From Cyclostephanos tholiformis (taxonomy: Eukaryota > Bacillariophyta > Thalassiosirophyceae > Thalassiosirales > Thalassiosiraceae), in assembly GCA_036939975.1 (NCBI GenBank), contig JALLPB010001747.1, positions 1 to 11,444 on the forward strand: a stretch of 11,444 bases of DNA. The letters run 5' to 3'. Under the pieces are notes generated by a model that worked only from the letters and a program-made list of their open reading frames with translations, made no database searches and was not told the origin of the DNA. A program made the position numbers and the translations under genes. Of this stretch, positions 1 through 8,546 are shown piece after piece; position 1 is the stretch's first letter; the number at the start of each line of letters is the position of its first letter.

Positions 1-974
1 GAATACAGCAACTCTAGTGATTCTGACTCAGAATAGGATAATGGGTACGGTAGTACTGTAGGATCCTGTAGCAACAAATTATCTAAATTAGATTTATGTG
101 TTACTCCCTCCAGTTCGGATAAAACTACCATAGCTAGTAAAAGTACTAGTACTAGCAAAAAATCAAATCACAATCAAATCGAACATTCCCCCCTTTCTAA
201 TGACAAAGGGAAGGTGACAGCAGTAGTGGCAATGGCCAAGTATGGTCGAGCCCACCATCACAAAAGTAGCAATAAGGCCACCAAAGAAAAACTTATTCAA
301 GTCCTACTTGATAGTGGCTCAGATGGTGACCTTCTTTTTCATTATAAAGGGAAACCTAAACACTTCCCCCACTTGACTAGGCAGGTGCCATGCTTATGGC
401 ATACATCGAATGGGGTCTTCCACACATAGGGAAGAGGCAAACTTCTAAAAAAGTTTTTTGAATACAGCAATAGCAAAAGAGTTCCTAGTGGAGCCAGATA
501 TGTTGGAATATGACCATAAGATGGGCAAGCCAATGTTTGACCTGATCATTGGGTGCAACTCAATGGAGAAACTAAGTATTGTTGTGGCTTTTAAGACTAA
601 ATTGATAACCATAGATGAGATCATTTTGCCAATGAGAAACATCGCCAATCTGACCAATTAAGTCTAAGGTAAAAAAGGCTGGGCAATAAGCAATGCCTTA
701 GCCCATGATTCAATCAGCACAGAGCTAGCAACTCAATGTGCAGTAAAAATCTTAGATACTAACTATAAAAAAGGCAGATGACCTCCAGGCAGTAGTAACC
801 AACTGCACACAACTCAATTCCATAGAAAAGAATAAGCTACTAGAGTTGCTCAAGAAATTTGGGCCACTCTTCAATGGAACCCTGGGTCACTGGAGAACCA
901 AGCCTGTGTCGTTTCAATTAAAGGACAGGGTAACCCCCTACCACGCCTCACAAAAGGCAAAAATGGATCTATAA
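1..974 (+). pseudogene. Ty3/gypsy-type retrotransposon pol fragment (Gag tail, aspartic protease, start of reverse transcriptase), broken and partial
   Basis: This is a relic of an LTR-retrotransposon polyprotein that enters from outside the window. Frame 1 begins with a Ser/Asp-rich stretch (SNSSDSDSE) like a Gag tail, then a Lys-rich linker and the protease active-site motif LLDSGSDGDL at about 307-336. The frame stops at TAG 427-429 but stays recognisable to about 478 (FFEYSNSKR). It then moves to frame 2 (VEPDMLEYD, DLIIGCNSMEKL, ILPMRNIANL), has TAA at 659-661 and 665-667, and resumes as ALAHDSIST. An A-run near 764-772 shifts it to frame 3 (LLELLKKFGPLFNGTLGHW, PVSFQLKDRVTPYHA), which ends at TAA 972-974. 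The order protease, linker, then the FxGTLGxW-like lead-in to reverse transcriptase fits gypsy-type pol as I know it from diatom genomes. The catalytic reverse transcriptase, RNase H and integrase are missing, and no LTR was found. With at least two frameshifts and several stops it cannot be functional. Confidence 0.65.
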
Positions 975-1745
975 AATTAACTGTAACTAATAGTGCTAAT
1001 TATTGCTTCAATTTTATTTTTTATTGTATCTGTGATACATTTATTTAATCAAATAGTTTCGTTTATTTTGTTTTTTTAGAAACAAATTTCTTTAGTAGAA
1101 CAATTAGTGTTAATGTTTGATCCATTAACTAATCTTTTTGCAAAAATAATTTTTTTTACAGAAAACGTTACTCTTACAAATTTCAACCATTTACTATTAT
1201 TTGATCCAATACCATGAGTTACATATTAATGTAACTATCATACATACAATACAACTAAAATAAACTTGTTGGAATTCCCTATTAAAAATCATATTTTTGA
1301 GTAACGTGTAAGAAGTAACTTATTGTACTAAATTTTTATGCTATTATCTAGTGGATCTCATCACTTCCCCCACTATTCCACCACACTATCAACATCAATG
1401 CAATTCAGATCATCCCTGCCAGTACTGCAGTCTCCAACTCTTCCTGCAATCTCTCCCTCCTACTCCATGCAACAAATACCAATGACGCCATGCATGGTTT
1501 CTGGTTACGACACACAATCATCTCTTTTCATCATGTCAAAATAGTAAAAATTAGTATATATGGGATGCAATTAATTTCTACTTCAAAAAAATGCCTACAA
1601 CTGCCAGTTCAAATTTTGTCAGTCCCAGTAGTAAACTTTATCATACATACCAATTATTCCTTTTTATGTAACTCTCAAAATAGATTAAAAAATAAGACAC
1701 CCAGCTCAAAATTATTAGAAAACCAACAGCAATTCTAAGGTCATT
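975..1745. other. AT-rich region without a supported gene
   Basis: After the retroelement fragment breaks off, the DNA becomes strongly AT-rich with T and A runs (1010-1080, 1140-1160). Short open frames occur, for example 1338-1544 and 1490-1738 on +, but they show no recognisable domain, overlap each other and have low-complexity composition. I see no tRNA, no convincing LTR and no tandem array. It is probably old transposon or intergenic debris bordering the piggyBac insertion. Confidence 0.5.
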
Positions 1746-1749
1746 TTTT

Positions 1750-3860
1750 TGGTACCGAATCCTTCTTTTAGATTTGTCAGTTGAAGGTCCAGAAACCAAC
1801 GGCCTAATATTTCTCTCCTCTGGCTTCCTCTCTCATTGAGCAAGCACACATTGCCCACCACTTAGTCCCCCAAACCTCCTCCAAACCAATGGGATCGTGG
1901 CGACGATTGTTTACGTCGTCGACCCAATGCTTTGCCCTTGCGTAGCGGCTAAAGGGCTCCGAATATTTGAACATCTTCCAGCTCCCATCAATCTTCCGCC
2001 AAGTTGGATGGTCTTGCACCGTTTCGAGCATGCCGTGGGTTGACATTATTTTTGATACGTACTTCGAGTCACGGCAGCAATGGATGAGAAACGGGACGTT
2101 GTCATGTTCTGCAACAAGAGACTCACAATGCCCCAACTCCATGTCATCGAAGTACATATCGATGGCAGCCCCCGGCACTCCACGTGGCCAGTTCCCCCGC
2201 TTTTTAACGTACGCCTGAAACCAAACCCCCCGCTTGTGGCATTCAACGACCCCCTCCCGCACACAGAATCCGCTGTCGCCCACCACGACCTTCCCCTTAC
2301 CGTGAATGGGCTTCGTCATTTCCAACATCGTCGTCGTTGTCTTCCCGTACCCTGGGAACTCTGTCGGAAACACCCACTGCCCACCGGCCTTCTTTGGCCG
2401 ATCCTTCCCTTCAACCAATTTCACGCGCCACATGATTGACTTACCATCATCCCCGTCAGCAATCGAGTGGTACTCGTTGCCAAACGGGTGAGGCTTGCGG
2501 GGGACACACATGAATCCCGGACAAAACTTATTGAGCCAGGAGCTCATCGACTCGTCCAGGCAGTTGAGCCACGAGGGGTTATACGAATGAGCGTAATGGT
2601 TATTGAACGCGTCGATCAATTTACGCACCTCGTGAAACCGATCCTCGTAGCCATCCTGCTCCACCGTCGGCGTCCTTGCATCAGTGAACCGCAGCGCCGC
2701 AGTTATTTCAAGGTAGCGGGTGAAGGACATTGCATTATTGAGCCGAAAGGGGGCACCTGAATACGGAGAGATGGCCTCTTTTGACCACCAACACTTCCGG
2801 TCCGGAATCCCCTGGAAGCACGCCATAAAAAAGTTGCACCCAAGCCATTTATAGAACTCTCCAAGCATCAGTGGGGACCCCAAATTGTCATTTGTTTGTG
2901 GGATGATTACATCCTTCACAAAGTCTTCCGGGAATGCCATCCGGAACAGCTCGAACTCTGTCATCGACGCAATCTCATCCCAACGATGAGATGCCCACTT
3001 TCCTCTCTCATCAATCATATTGCGCTCACGACGAGGGCAGTGCGTTGGAACAGTGAAGTTGTGAGGACCATTATATTCAAGCGGGGGTGGTGCTCCTGTG
3101 CCCTCGTCGAGTGGCTCATTATCGTCGTCGACTTCAAGTCCCTGAGCACGAAGCTCAAGGACTTCATCGGCAAGTCCATTCCCAACATTGCGCACGACAT
3201 TGAAAAGCGCAGTACGGTCTTCGCCATGCGGGAGTGGACGAGGTATGTCACGACGAAGGGGTGCGCTCTCACTTTCAAACGGCGTGTCCGGACCCTGCTC
3301 AACACGGAAGCACTTCTTTGCGATGTAGCACTCACCCTCGACTTCGGGAATGCTGACGATATAACACATCTTCGCCTCATTTTTGATCCTCCTCAGCCCC
3401 TCGCCAGTGATTTTGACGTTAACGCAACGCAACTTGGCATCCTTGGGGTACTTCTCGCGAACCTTATCACCAGGGTGGAATAAACGAGAGGCGGCAGAGC
3501 CTATCGCGCCGATGCCGCCGGGCTTCGATGTTGACACCATCGTCGGTGCGATTTATGGACTGATCGCCGAAAACCTGGTATTAAACCTACGTATTCCTAT
3601 GTAGATTTGGATCCACAACCCCACAACCCAAATTTTTTCTTTTTTTTTTCCACCATGGCGCCGAGAGCCGGCGTGTACGGAACGTAATATCATCGGGAGT
3701 AATGGAGATCTACCTGTCCGCTGTTAGGATAACCTCCGCACAGCCCTGATCAGCAAATAACCCCAGTGCGCCGTGCCACGCCGACCATTTCCGTCGCCGC
3801 GGCGAACCCACTTCCTGATTACTGTTTGGTAGGCAAACTACCGATTGGTACCGCCCGATA
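1750..3860 (-). mobile_element. piggyBac-like DNA transposon, approximate extent
   Basis: The extent is set by composition, because I could not prove termini. From about 1750 to 3860 the DNA is rich in CpG (for example five CpG in 2221-2280). Both flanks are AT-rich and CpG-poor, and the right flank soon enters a different, older retroelement relic. The transposase ORF fills most of the island. Its upstream region (3541-3860) contains a long polypyrimidine run at 3632-3650 and no other gene. piggyBac elements normally end in short terminal inverted repeats flanked by TTAA target duplications. I see no clear TTAA pair. GGTACC occurs near each edge (1751 and about 3847) in inverted-compatible context, but this is too short to prove an end. 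The element may have lost one or both termini. Confidence 0.4.
1804..3540 (-). CDS. piggyBac-type transposase (DDE_Tnp_1_7 family), probably C-terminally truncated
   Basis: This 578-residue ORF resembles piggyBac transposases and PGBD-derived proteins, which cut and paste DNA at TTAA sites in the nucleus through an RNase H-like fold. Features in order: residues 21-82 form a small beta-rich module (FHPGDKV...CYIAKKCFRVEQGP) that looks like an SH3/Tudor-like barrel; an acidic linker follows at about 130-160; the family core starts near 190 (FELFRMAFPEDFV, MLGEFYKWLGCNFFMAC). Candidate catalytic acids are D329 in LNCLDESMSSW, D422 in VVVGDSGF and D541/D542 in HWVDDVNNRRHDP. The start is firm: an in-frame TAA lies 12 nt upstream and this is the first ATG. 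After WGTKWWAMCACSMREEARGEKY the ORF ends at TAG, whereas relatives usually continue with a hydrophobic segment and often a Cys-rich zinc finger, so the tail seems lost or frameshifted. The rest is free of stops, unlike all neighbouring relics, suggesting a recent insertion. Confidence 0.85.
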   Translation of the reverse strand: MVSTSKPGGIGAIGSAASRLFHPGDKVREKYPKDAKLRCVNVKITGEGLRRIKNEAKMCYIVSIPEVEGECYIAKKCFRVEQGPDTPFESESAPLRRDIPRPLPHGEDRTALFNVVRNVGNGLADEVLELRAQGLEVDDDNEPLDEGTGAPPPLEYNGPHNFTVPTHCPRRERNMIDERGKWASHRWDEIASMTEFELFRMAFPEDFVKDVIIPQTNDNLGSPLMLGEFYKWLGCNFFMACFQGIPDRKCWWSKEAISPYSGAPFRLNNAMSFTRYLEITAALRFTDARTPTVEQDGYEDRFHEVRKLIDAFNNHYAHSYNPSWLNCLDESMSSWLNKFCPGFMCVPRKPHPFGNEYHSIADGDDGKSIMWRVKLVEGKDRPKKAGGQWVFPTEFPGYGKTTTTMLEMTKPIHGKGKVVVGDSGFCVREGVVECHKRGVWFQAYVKKRGNWPRGVPGAAIDMYFDDMELGHCESLVAEHDNVPFLIHCCRDSKYVSKIMSTHGMLETVQDHPTWRKIDGSWKMFKYSEPFSRYARAKHWVDDVNNRRHDPIGLEEVWGTKWWAMCACSMREEARGEKY

Positions 3861-4215
3861 GAAAGTCCAAGTGGCTCAACTCTCCTGCCCCTCACACATT
3901 CTGCCATACCTTTACCTCCAAAAGCACAAAGAGTGACATCCACTCAACATTAACCACTTCTTCAAAGGGTGTCCTTGGCGCCACTCACAATTTTGGCCAA
4001 CAATACACCAATGCAAAACAAGAGCAAACACTCCCAGAACACTCCCATTAATTGATTGTGCTCACCGTATCCCTCCACTTCCTCTCTTCACAGAAATTAT
4101 TGTCACACCCCCTCCAACAGCACCTATCATGCCCACAAACACAGTACCCTAGCATTTGCACAGACTCAACTCTAACCCACTCTCAAGATCACACAATGTT
4201 CTTTTCATTAGTTGA

Positions 4216-4584
4216 GAAGCGATCATCAATCTTGTCATCAATGAAGCCAGTACTCACAACAAAGCCTTCACTCCTTACCACCTTTGTCCGGCATACACTC
4301 AACTAAAGGCCATGGTCCATCCCATCACTGGGGAGCACATCACTAGCTACCACAAGCCAATGCAAGACCCCACCACATCCGAGGGCATGAGCCAGGGCAA
4401 CATCAAAACAAACACAAAAAGCAGAGATGCAATTGTTGTTATGGATCCCCAAAACATACCCAACATTCCCAAGAATCAACCACCAACATAAGCCAACATC
4501 AGAAGCGCTCAGCAAGATGATATTGATGGGACATCAAATATTGTACTGCCATGCCCGGTAGTTAAGTCATTTAACAAATATTAG
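4216..4584 (+). pseudogene. Ty1/copia-type retrotransposon relic, region just before the reverse transcriptase core
   Basis: Frame 1 reads EAIINLVINEAS, then AFTPYHLCPAYTQL, MVHPITGEHITSYHKPMQDP, then GMSQGNIKTN, DAIVVMDPQNIPNIPKNQPPT, stop TAA 4489-4491, and on to TAG 4582-4584. I recognise the pattern TGExIxSYxxxMxDPxT...GMxQGxxKTxxKxxxAIxVMxxxxI as the stretch ahead of the reverse transcriptase in diatom copia-type elements. Compared with that remembered pattern about ten residues are missing between the DPTTSE and GMSQGN parts, as if by an in-frame deletion. After the TAA the resemblance fades. No catalytic reverse transcriptase motif is present. Sequence from about 3880 to 4215 has the His/Pro/Thr-rich flavour of the variable region before it but no assignable domain. 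It is unrelated to the gypsy piece at 1-974 and lies outside the piggyBac island. Confidence 0.5.
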
Positions 4585-4794
4585 AAGGGGATATAACAAA
4601 TTTTTATTAATGTATTAGTTGGACTTAAAAAAGGCAAAAATTCAATTTTTCAATTAATTCCTAACTATGTAGAGGGAGAGAAACAAAAATCATCAGTTCT
4701 TATCTATTTGGTTATTGTCACATATCGTCCACAAAGAGAAGACCCCCATCATGTCAGGATAACTGCTGGTTGAAATCAATTACCCTCTGACAAA
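4585..4794. other. AT-rich spacer without a gene
   Basis: This short, AT-rich and CpG-poor stretch has runs of A and T and stops in all frames. It separates the copia-type relic on + from the ORF on -. I see no regulatory motif or repeat that I can support. Confidence 0.4.
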
Positions 4795-5334
4795 CTAACC
4801 ACGCACACTGCCAACATGACAACAGCAAAAATTCATAGTAATAGCATCCTTAGCACCCCAAATGCATGGTATATGTGCCTTGACATCAGAAATTTCTACC
4901 TCACAACAACCCTCAACTGATACAAATACATGAAAATGCCACTCAGCCTCTTTCCCCCTTGGATCATCACCCACTACGACCTCCTCAATAAAGTGGTGGG
5001 AGGATACATTTACCTTAAAATATGCAAAGCCGTCTGGAGTCTCCATCAAGCTGGCATCCTTGCAAACAAACTCTTGCAAAAACATCTTGCACCCCACAGT
5101 TATTATGAATGTAAAAATACCCCTGGACTCTGCTAACCAATATGAATCAACAGAGTAACTAGCATCAAAAAACCAATGCATTTTGACCAAACACCAGGGA
5201 GAGCACCATGATGTAAAAAAATCCAGTACTGGAAGAGGGGAGCTGGAATCTGCACATCTCTCTGTATGGAGAAACCAATGCAAAAATCGAAGTAGGTGTT
5301 GTTGAAATGCATCCAGCAATAAATTGTGTTGCAT
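4795..5334 (-). pseudogene. Uncharacterised 179-codon ORF; possible decayed HUH Rep (CRESS-like) endonuclease
   Basis: An ATG-to-TAG frame of 179 codons lies in AT-rich DNA where such length is not expected by chance. Residues 1-70 are Cys/Trp/Phe-rich with no pattern I know. From about residue 74 the layout resembles a Rep endonuclease domain: FTFIITVGC (74-82) could be a worn motif I; HHFIEEVVVGDDP is followed by WHFHVFVSVEG (132-142), which fits the HUH motif II (H133, H135); then AHIPCIWGAKDA (153-164) resembles the HPNIxGxK stretch before motif III. The expected YxxK is replaced by NFCCCHVG (169-175), so the catalytic Tyr and Lys are missing. CRESS Reps nick DNA for rolling-circle replication, and diatoms host CRESS DNA viruses (bacilladnaviruses) as well as other HUH elements. 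No helicase domain follows. The opposite strand also has few stops, so the strand choice is not certain. This is inference from motif spacing only. Confidence 0.3.
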
Positions 5335-5536
5335 ACACTATTCATTCTTAAAGCAATAACATTAAAGAAATTGGAAGTTCTGGAATCACTGTCCAAACAC
5401 TTTGATGAGAATAAAAAAGAAGAATATAATGAGATGGTTGCTCTGTTCTTGTTATGGGAACTTGTCACACAAATCAATATGTTTTGAACCATGCATCTAT
5501 CAATGATAGATGCTTATACCTCCAGAACCTAATCTG

Positions 5537-6618
5537 AAGAAATATCAAGAAGCCTTTCAATGGAATCTCAACCTATGGTACAATTTTCAGTTAAAATGCT
5601 GGCTGCCATTCAGGACTTGGTGTTCTTTTCTTGTGATGCTATTTGCACTCAGGTTCAGCCAGAATATGTCAGGGCATAACTATTGACAAAGCAATGGCTC
5701 ATGATATGCTTCCAATGCTGCTTTGCTGTAGTAAAAAAATGATTCATTTTCTTGTGGAGTAGAGGTCATAGGATATAATGGCCTGGATGATTTTGTTGAC
5801 TACAAACTGGATGATAAGTATAGGAGGAGACTTCCCAGTTTGTTTCCAATACCTATTTCAGAAAACATCACAGCCAATGGCCTATGCTGCATGGAATGGT
5901 GGAGTTTGCTTCTACAACATTTTTCAGCACAAGCAAGGTGAGAATCTTAAACATATACAAACAATCCCCAATAGATAGACTTAAATGACTCACACAGTCT
6001 AAATATTTTGCTAATTTGGCAGTAAGATTGGCCCTCATGTCAAACGGAAGGGAGAATCCTATCATTAAACTGATCAATGCCACTAGAAACAAATCAAAAT
6101 ATGTGGCACCCCTTGAGAATAGCAGTAGGGGGAAAGCGAGTCAAAATAGAAGATGAAGAATTATCAGTGTTTTTCCTTCAGGTGTTGCATATTTTTGGGA
6201 GCTCAACTTTTCTTTCTGGCGATACACTGACAGCCTACCACCATTTGTAAGCTTTGATGGCCTAGTGGCTGCAGACAGTTGCAAGGGACTGCCAGTGAAA
6301 TACCTGCCAACTTTGTCACCCACTAGATAGCATCTCTCTTACCAAGCTCATTATGGGAGCAGACATTTAATGTGAACAGTCAATTTGAAGTGTCATATGA
6401 TCCTTACCATAACGTATTGTGTTGGGACTTTTCTCCAGATTGTGTAGGATCTTCTTTGAAACGTTATACATCTTGTGAAGATAAGTTGGACATGAATGGA
6501 GCCCTAATGGTTTTTAATCTGGATGATATTCCTCAAACTAAATTTATACCTCCTCCAACTTTCCTCCACACTCCATACAGCAACTGCCACAATCAGAGGG
6601 TGGCAGAGTCACAGCTGA
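5537..6618 (+). pseudogene. Decayed intron-containing gene, upstream fragments
   Basis: Several coding-like stretches on + are interrupted by stops and frame changes. One runs SEEISRSLSMESQPMVQF to EYVRA (5551-5676). Another is open from 5735 to 5939 and contains FVDYKLDDKYRRRLPSLFP and GLCCMEWWSLLLQHF. The second ends at an excellent donor-like site, AG|GTGAGA (intron would start 5938). A polypyrimidine-CAG acceptor occurs at 6167-6181 (tttttccttcag), which would make a 244-nt intron. After it, frame 1 reads VAYFWELNFSFWRY to SPTR and stops at TAG; its phase does not match the upstream piece, so an indel is needed. A further piece (6372-6641) reads FEVSYDPYHNVLCWDFSP and NGALMVFNLDD. I do not recognise the protein; NGALMVFNLDD is faintly like the last strand of a WD repeat. 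The stretch 5290-6044 has no CpG at all. Confidence 0.35.
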
Positions 6619-7122
6619 TATGGTGTCCCCATAAGTCTGTCTGACCTCATTTTGGTCACAATCTACATCACCTCATCAAATAAGCTGATGGCAAATATGA
6701 CAAACTTAAATAAGTACAGAAATTCTATTCAATTAGAGAGCAGAGAGTCCGAGTTGGCAGATTTAAGTGGCCATTCTTGTGTAGTTAACTGTTCAGCTAG
6801 GGTTGATTCACCTCATATTCTTATTGGAACTCAACATGGAATAATATTTGCAACTATCACAGTGGAATTGGATGAAGAAATCCTTCATGTTCAAGAAGAG
6901 TCAAGGAATGAATATTCTCCTTACTCAACGGGTCAATCTAATTCCAAAGACTTGAGAATGGACAGTGCCAACAAAATAGTATCATCACAGCATCCAAAAA
7001 CTATCAGAAATCAAGGTGCTGTGTCTGTGAAGTGCAATAAGGAGAGCAGAAATCAACTTCACAATTGTAGCCAAGTTCAATCTTGGATTATCAAGAAGTT
7101 AGGTGAGTGCTCACTAAAGTAG
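6619..7122 (+). pseudogene. Decayed gene, central open stretch (possible WD-repeat-like part)
   Basis: An open frame of 168 codons runs from the TGA at 6616-6618 to TAG 7120-7122. There is no ATG before IYITSSNKLMANM, so this is an internal piece rather than a complete ORF. It overlaps the end of the preceding piece in another frame, so a frameshift joins them. The segment LSGHSCVVNCSARVDSPHILIGTQHGIIFATITVEL has the GH...hydrophobic...G.I..hydrophobic rhythm of a WD40 blade, though the Trp-Asp end is missing; this is weak. The second half (DEEILHVQEESRNEYSPYS onward) is polar, Ser/Asn/Gln-rich and probably disordered. Near the end AG|GTGAGT at 7101-7108 is a perfect donor-like sequence, with the coiled-coil piece starting in another frame just after it. 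Confidence 0.4.
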
Positions 7123-7761
7123 AAGCTGTAGAGGTTGAAGTTGACATGTTACTAGGCAATCTTGGCCGCATTGATGCAGAATTTGAGGAAGAAAGATGAA
7201 ACAATCTTGCGCTAAAACTGAAGCTCACAGCTGCAGAAAAAATGGCCAATCAACTGGAGAAGCAAGTTGATTCATGTGAATGTGATCAGATGCATCATCA
7301 GCTGGATAAAATCAACAAGATAAACACAGAAAAGATGGCAATTGAGGCTCTGTGAAAGAACAACATGGATGCCGACAAATCATTAGATATACCATGGAAG
7401 AAAATTTCAGATGCAGAAGAAACAGAAGACTTACTTTGAGCATTTATAACCCTATTGGAGGAAACTTTGTCAGCTAAGGATGATAATACAGCAAATGGAG
7501 GAATGCACCATCAGGACACTTGACAAAATGGCAGCAATTGTAGTGGAGCAGGAGTCAGAGCAGCAGCTTACAATAGATACTCTTGTAGATCTTCTTGGGC
7601 AGCAACAAAATGACCATGAGATTCACAACATGGCTCAACTCAATAAAATCTGTTGACTGGAGGGAAAACTGTCCATGGTTCAGAGAGTGCATCATGCGCC
7701 TATGGCTGCTATGAAGAATAAGTTGAGCTTTGACAGAATTAATCTTGACAATGACAGTTGA
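7119..7761 (+). pseudogene. Decayed gene, coiled-coil C-terminal part with TGA-only stops
   Basis: Frame 3 from 7119 encodes a heptad-rich helix (EVEVDMLLGNLGRIDAEFEEE, LALKLKLTAAEKMANQLEKQ, LDKINKINTEKMAIEAL) broken by TGA at 7197, 7353 and 7437. Around 7440-7500 the coding frame shifts to frame 1 (QQMEECTIRTLDKMAAIVVE, LTIDTLVDLLGQQQNDHEIH), which has TGA at 7654 and ends at TGA 7759-7761. Every interruption between 7119 and 7656 is TGA, and the sites where it falls (EEER*NN, EAL*KN, DLL*AF, KIC*LEGKL) all suit an Arg, as expected if CGA codons turned into TGA by deamination at CpG. Long coiled coils occur in motor, cytoskeletal and ciliary proteins, but nothing here identifies the family. 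Together with the upstream open stretches it appears to be one dead host-type gene rather than a transposon. Confidence 0.45.
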
Positions 7762-8546
7762 GCCTCAAAATACCCAGATCAAACTTGATGCCTACAGATT
7801 AAAGCACAACAGTCAATGTCTTTCTTTCAATCAAATCCTTGCATTTTCTTGAATTTACTCAAGAGCAAAATTCTTCCACCGCTTTAAAAGAGCAGGCAAC
7901 TTTGTCATTCCCCTTCAACGAATCATGTCGTCTGCATTACCTTGGGTGTGAGAGTAAAGCAACAATAAAATAGAGACTGAAATAATTGTGAGCTTAGAGT
8001 AAAGGTAAAGATTATCTAATCTATAATCTTTGGAGAGTTTCCAGGGCTGCTGAGTCAGGTGTTCTACACCTCAGCATTATACATGCGTAGGAACTCCACA
8101 CACATCCTGGCCAGGGGTATGTAGGGCGAGTACATAATAGTACCTTATAAGAGCCAGGCAAGTCTAATATACTAGCACGTTGGCTATAATAATATTAGTA
8201 CTATTTTAGGCTAGGATCACCACTGGACCTGTGCCTCTGGGCTGCATCAGCCTGCAGGACGTTTAGTCGTGTGCATGACTGCCCTTCTTGGTCTGCACAT
8301 ACATACGACTGGGTACTGCATTGTCCACCATGAGCACTAGGTACAAAGGGAGTGTGGTGTCACTGGAGGAAGAAATTGAGCTTGTGCTGTGCCCATTCAT
8401 CTAAATAATGGTCTAGATCATAGAGTGCATTTTATATCGTGATGAGATATAATGTGGATTTATTTCAAATAGTTGAAACTCTAGGTTTACCTTTGCCAGA
8501 GTAGCGTTGGTCTTCAACTTCAAGAGAGTGCCTGACAACGATGAAT
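7762..8546. other. Intergenic region without a gene, with two short hairpins
   Basis: Stops are frequent in all frames and I see no protein domain or tRNA. Two inverted repeats stand close together: a perfect 9-bp stem AAAGATTAT/ATAATCTTT at 8007-8015 and 8023-8031 with a 7-nt loop, and a stem AGGTGT/ACACCT at 8057-8071 with a 3-nt loop, extended by GCTG/CAGC (8049-8052, 8072-8075) across a 4-nt bulge. They could be transcript 3'-end structures or parts of a small non-autonomous element, but no target duplication was found. Confidence 0.4.

Noticed and set aside
2896..3483. 195-codon open frame on + inside the transposase
   Set aside because: It lies opposite the clear piggyBac-type coding frame and shows no domain of its own.
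3653..3686. Kozak-like CCACCATGG on + after a pyrimidine run
   Set aside because: The frame closes after ten codons (TAA), and the area belongs to the upstream part of the minus-strand transposase.
1751..3856. GGTACC near both edges of the piggyBac island as terminal inverted repeats
   Set aside because: A 6-bp palindrome with a gapped AATC extension is too short, and no TTAA target duplication lies beside either copy.
3710..3943. 77-codon minus-strand frame upstream of the transposase
   Set aside because: No recognisable domain, and it crosses the compositional border of the island at about 3860.
5133..5492. 119-codon minus-strand frame overlapping the Rep-like ORF
   Set aside because: It is in a different frame, hydrophobic and without any motif; the overlap and AT-rich setting make it a likely chance frame.
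8041..8120. Hairpin-rich stretch considered as a tRNA or other structured RNA
   Set aside because: There is no T-loop GGTTCRA motif, no acceptor pairing and no anticodon arm of the right size.
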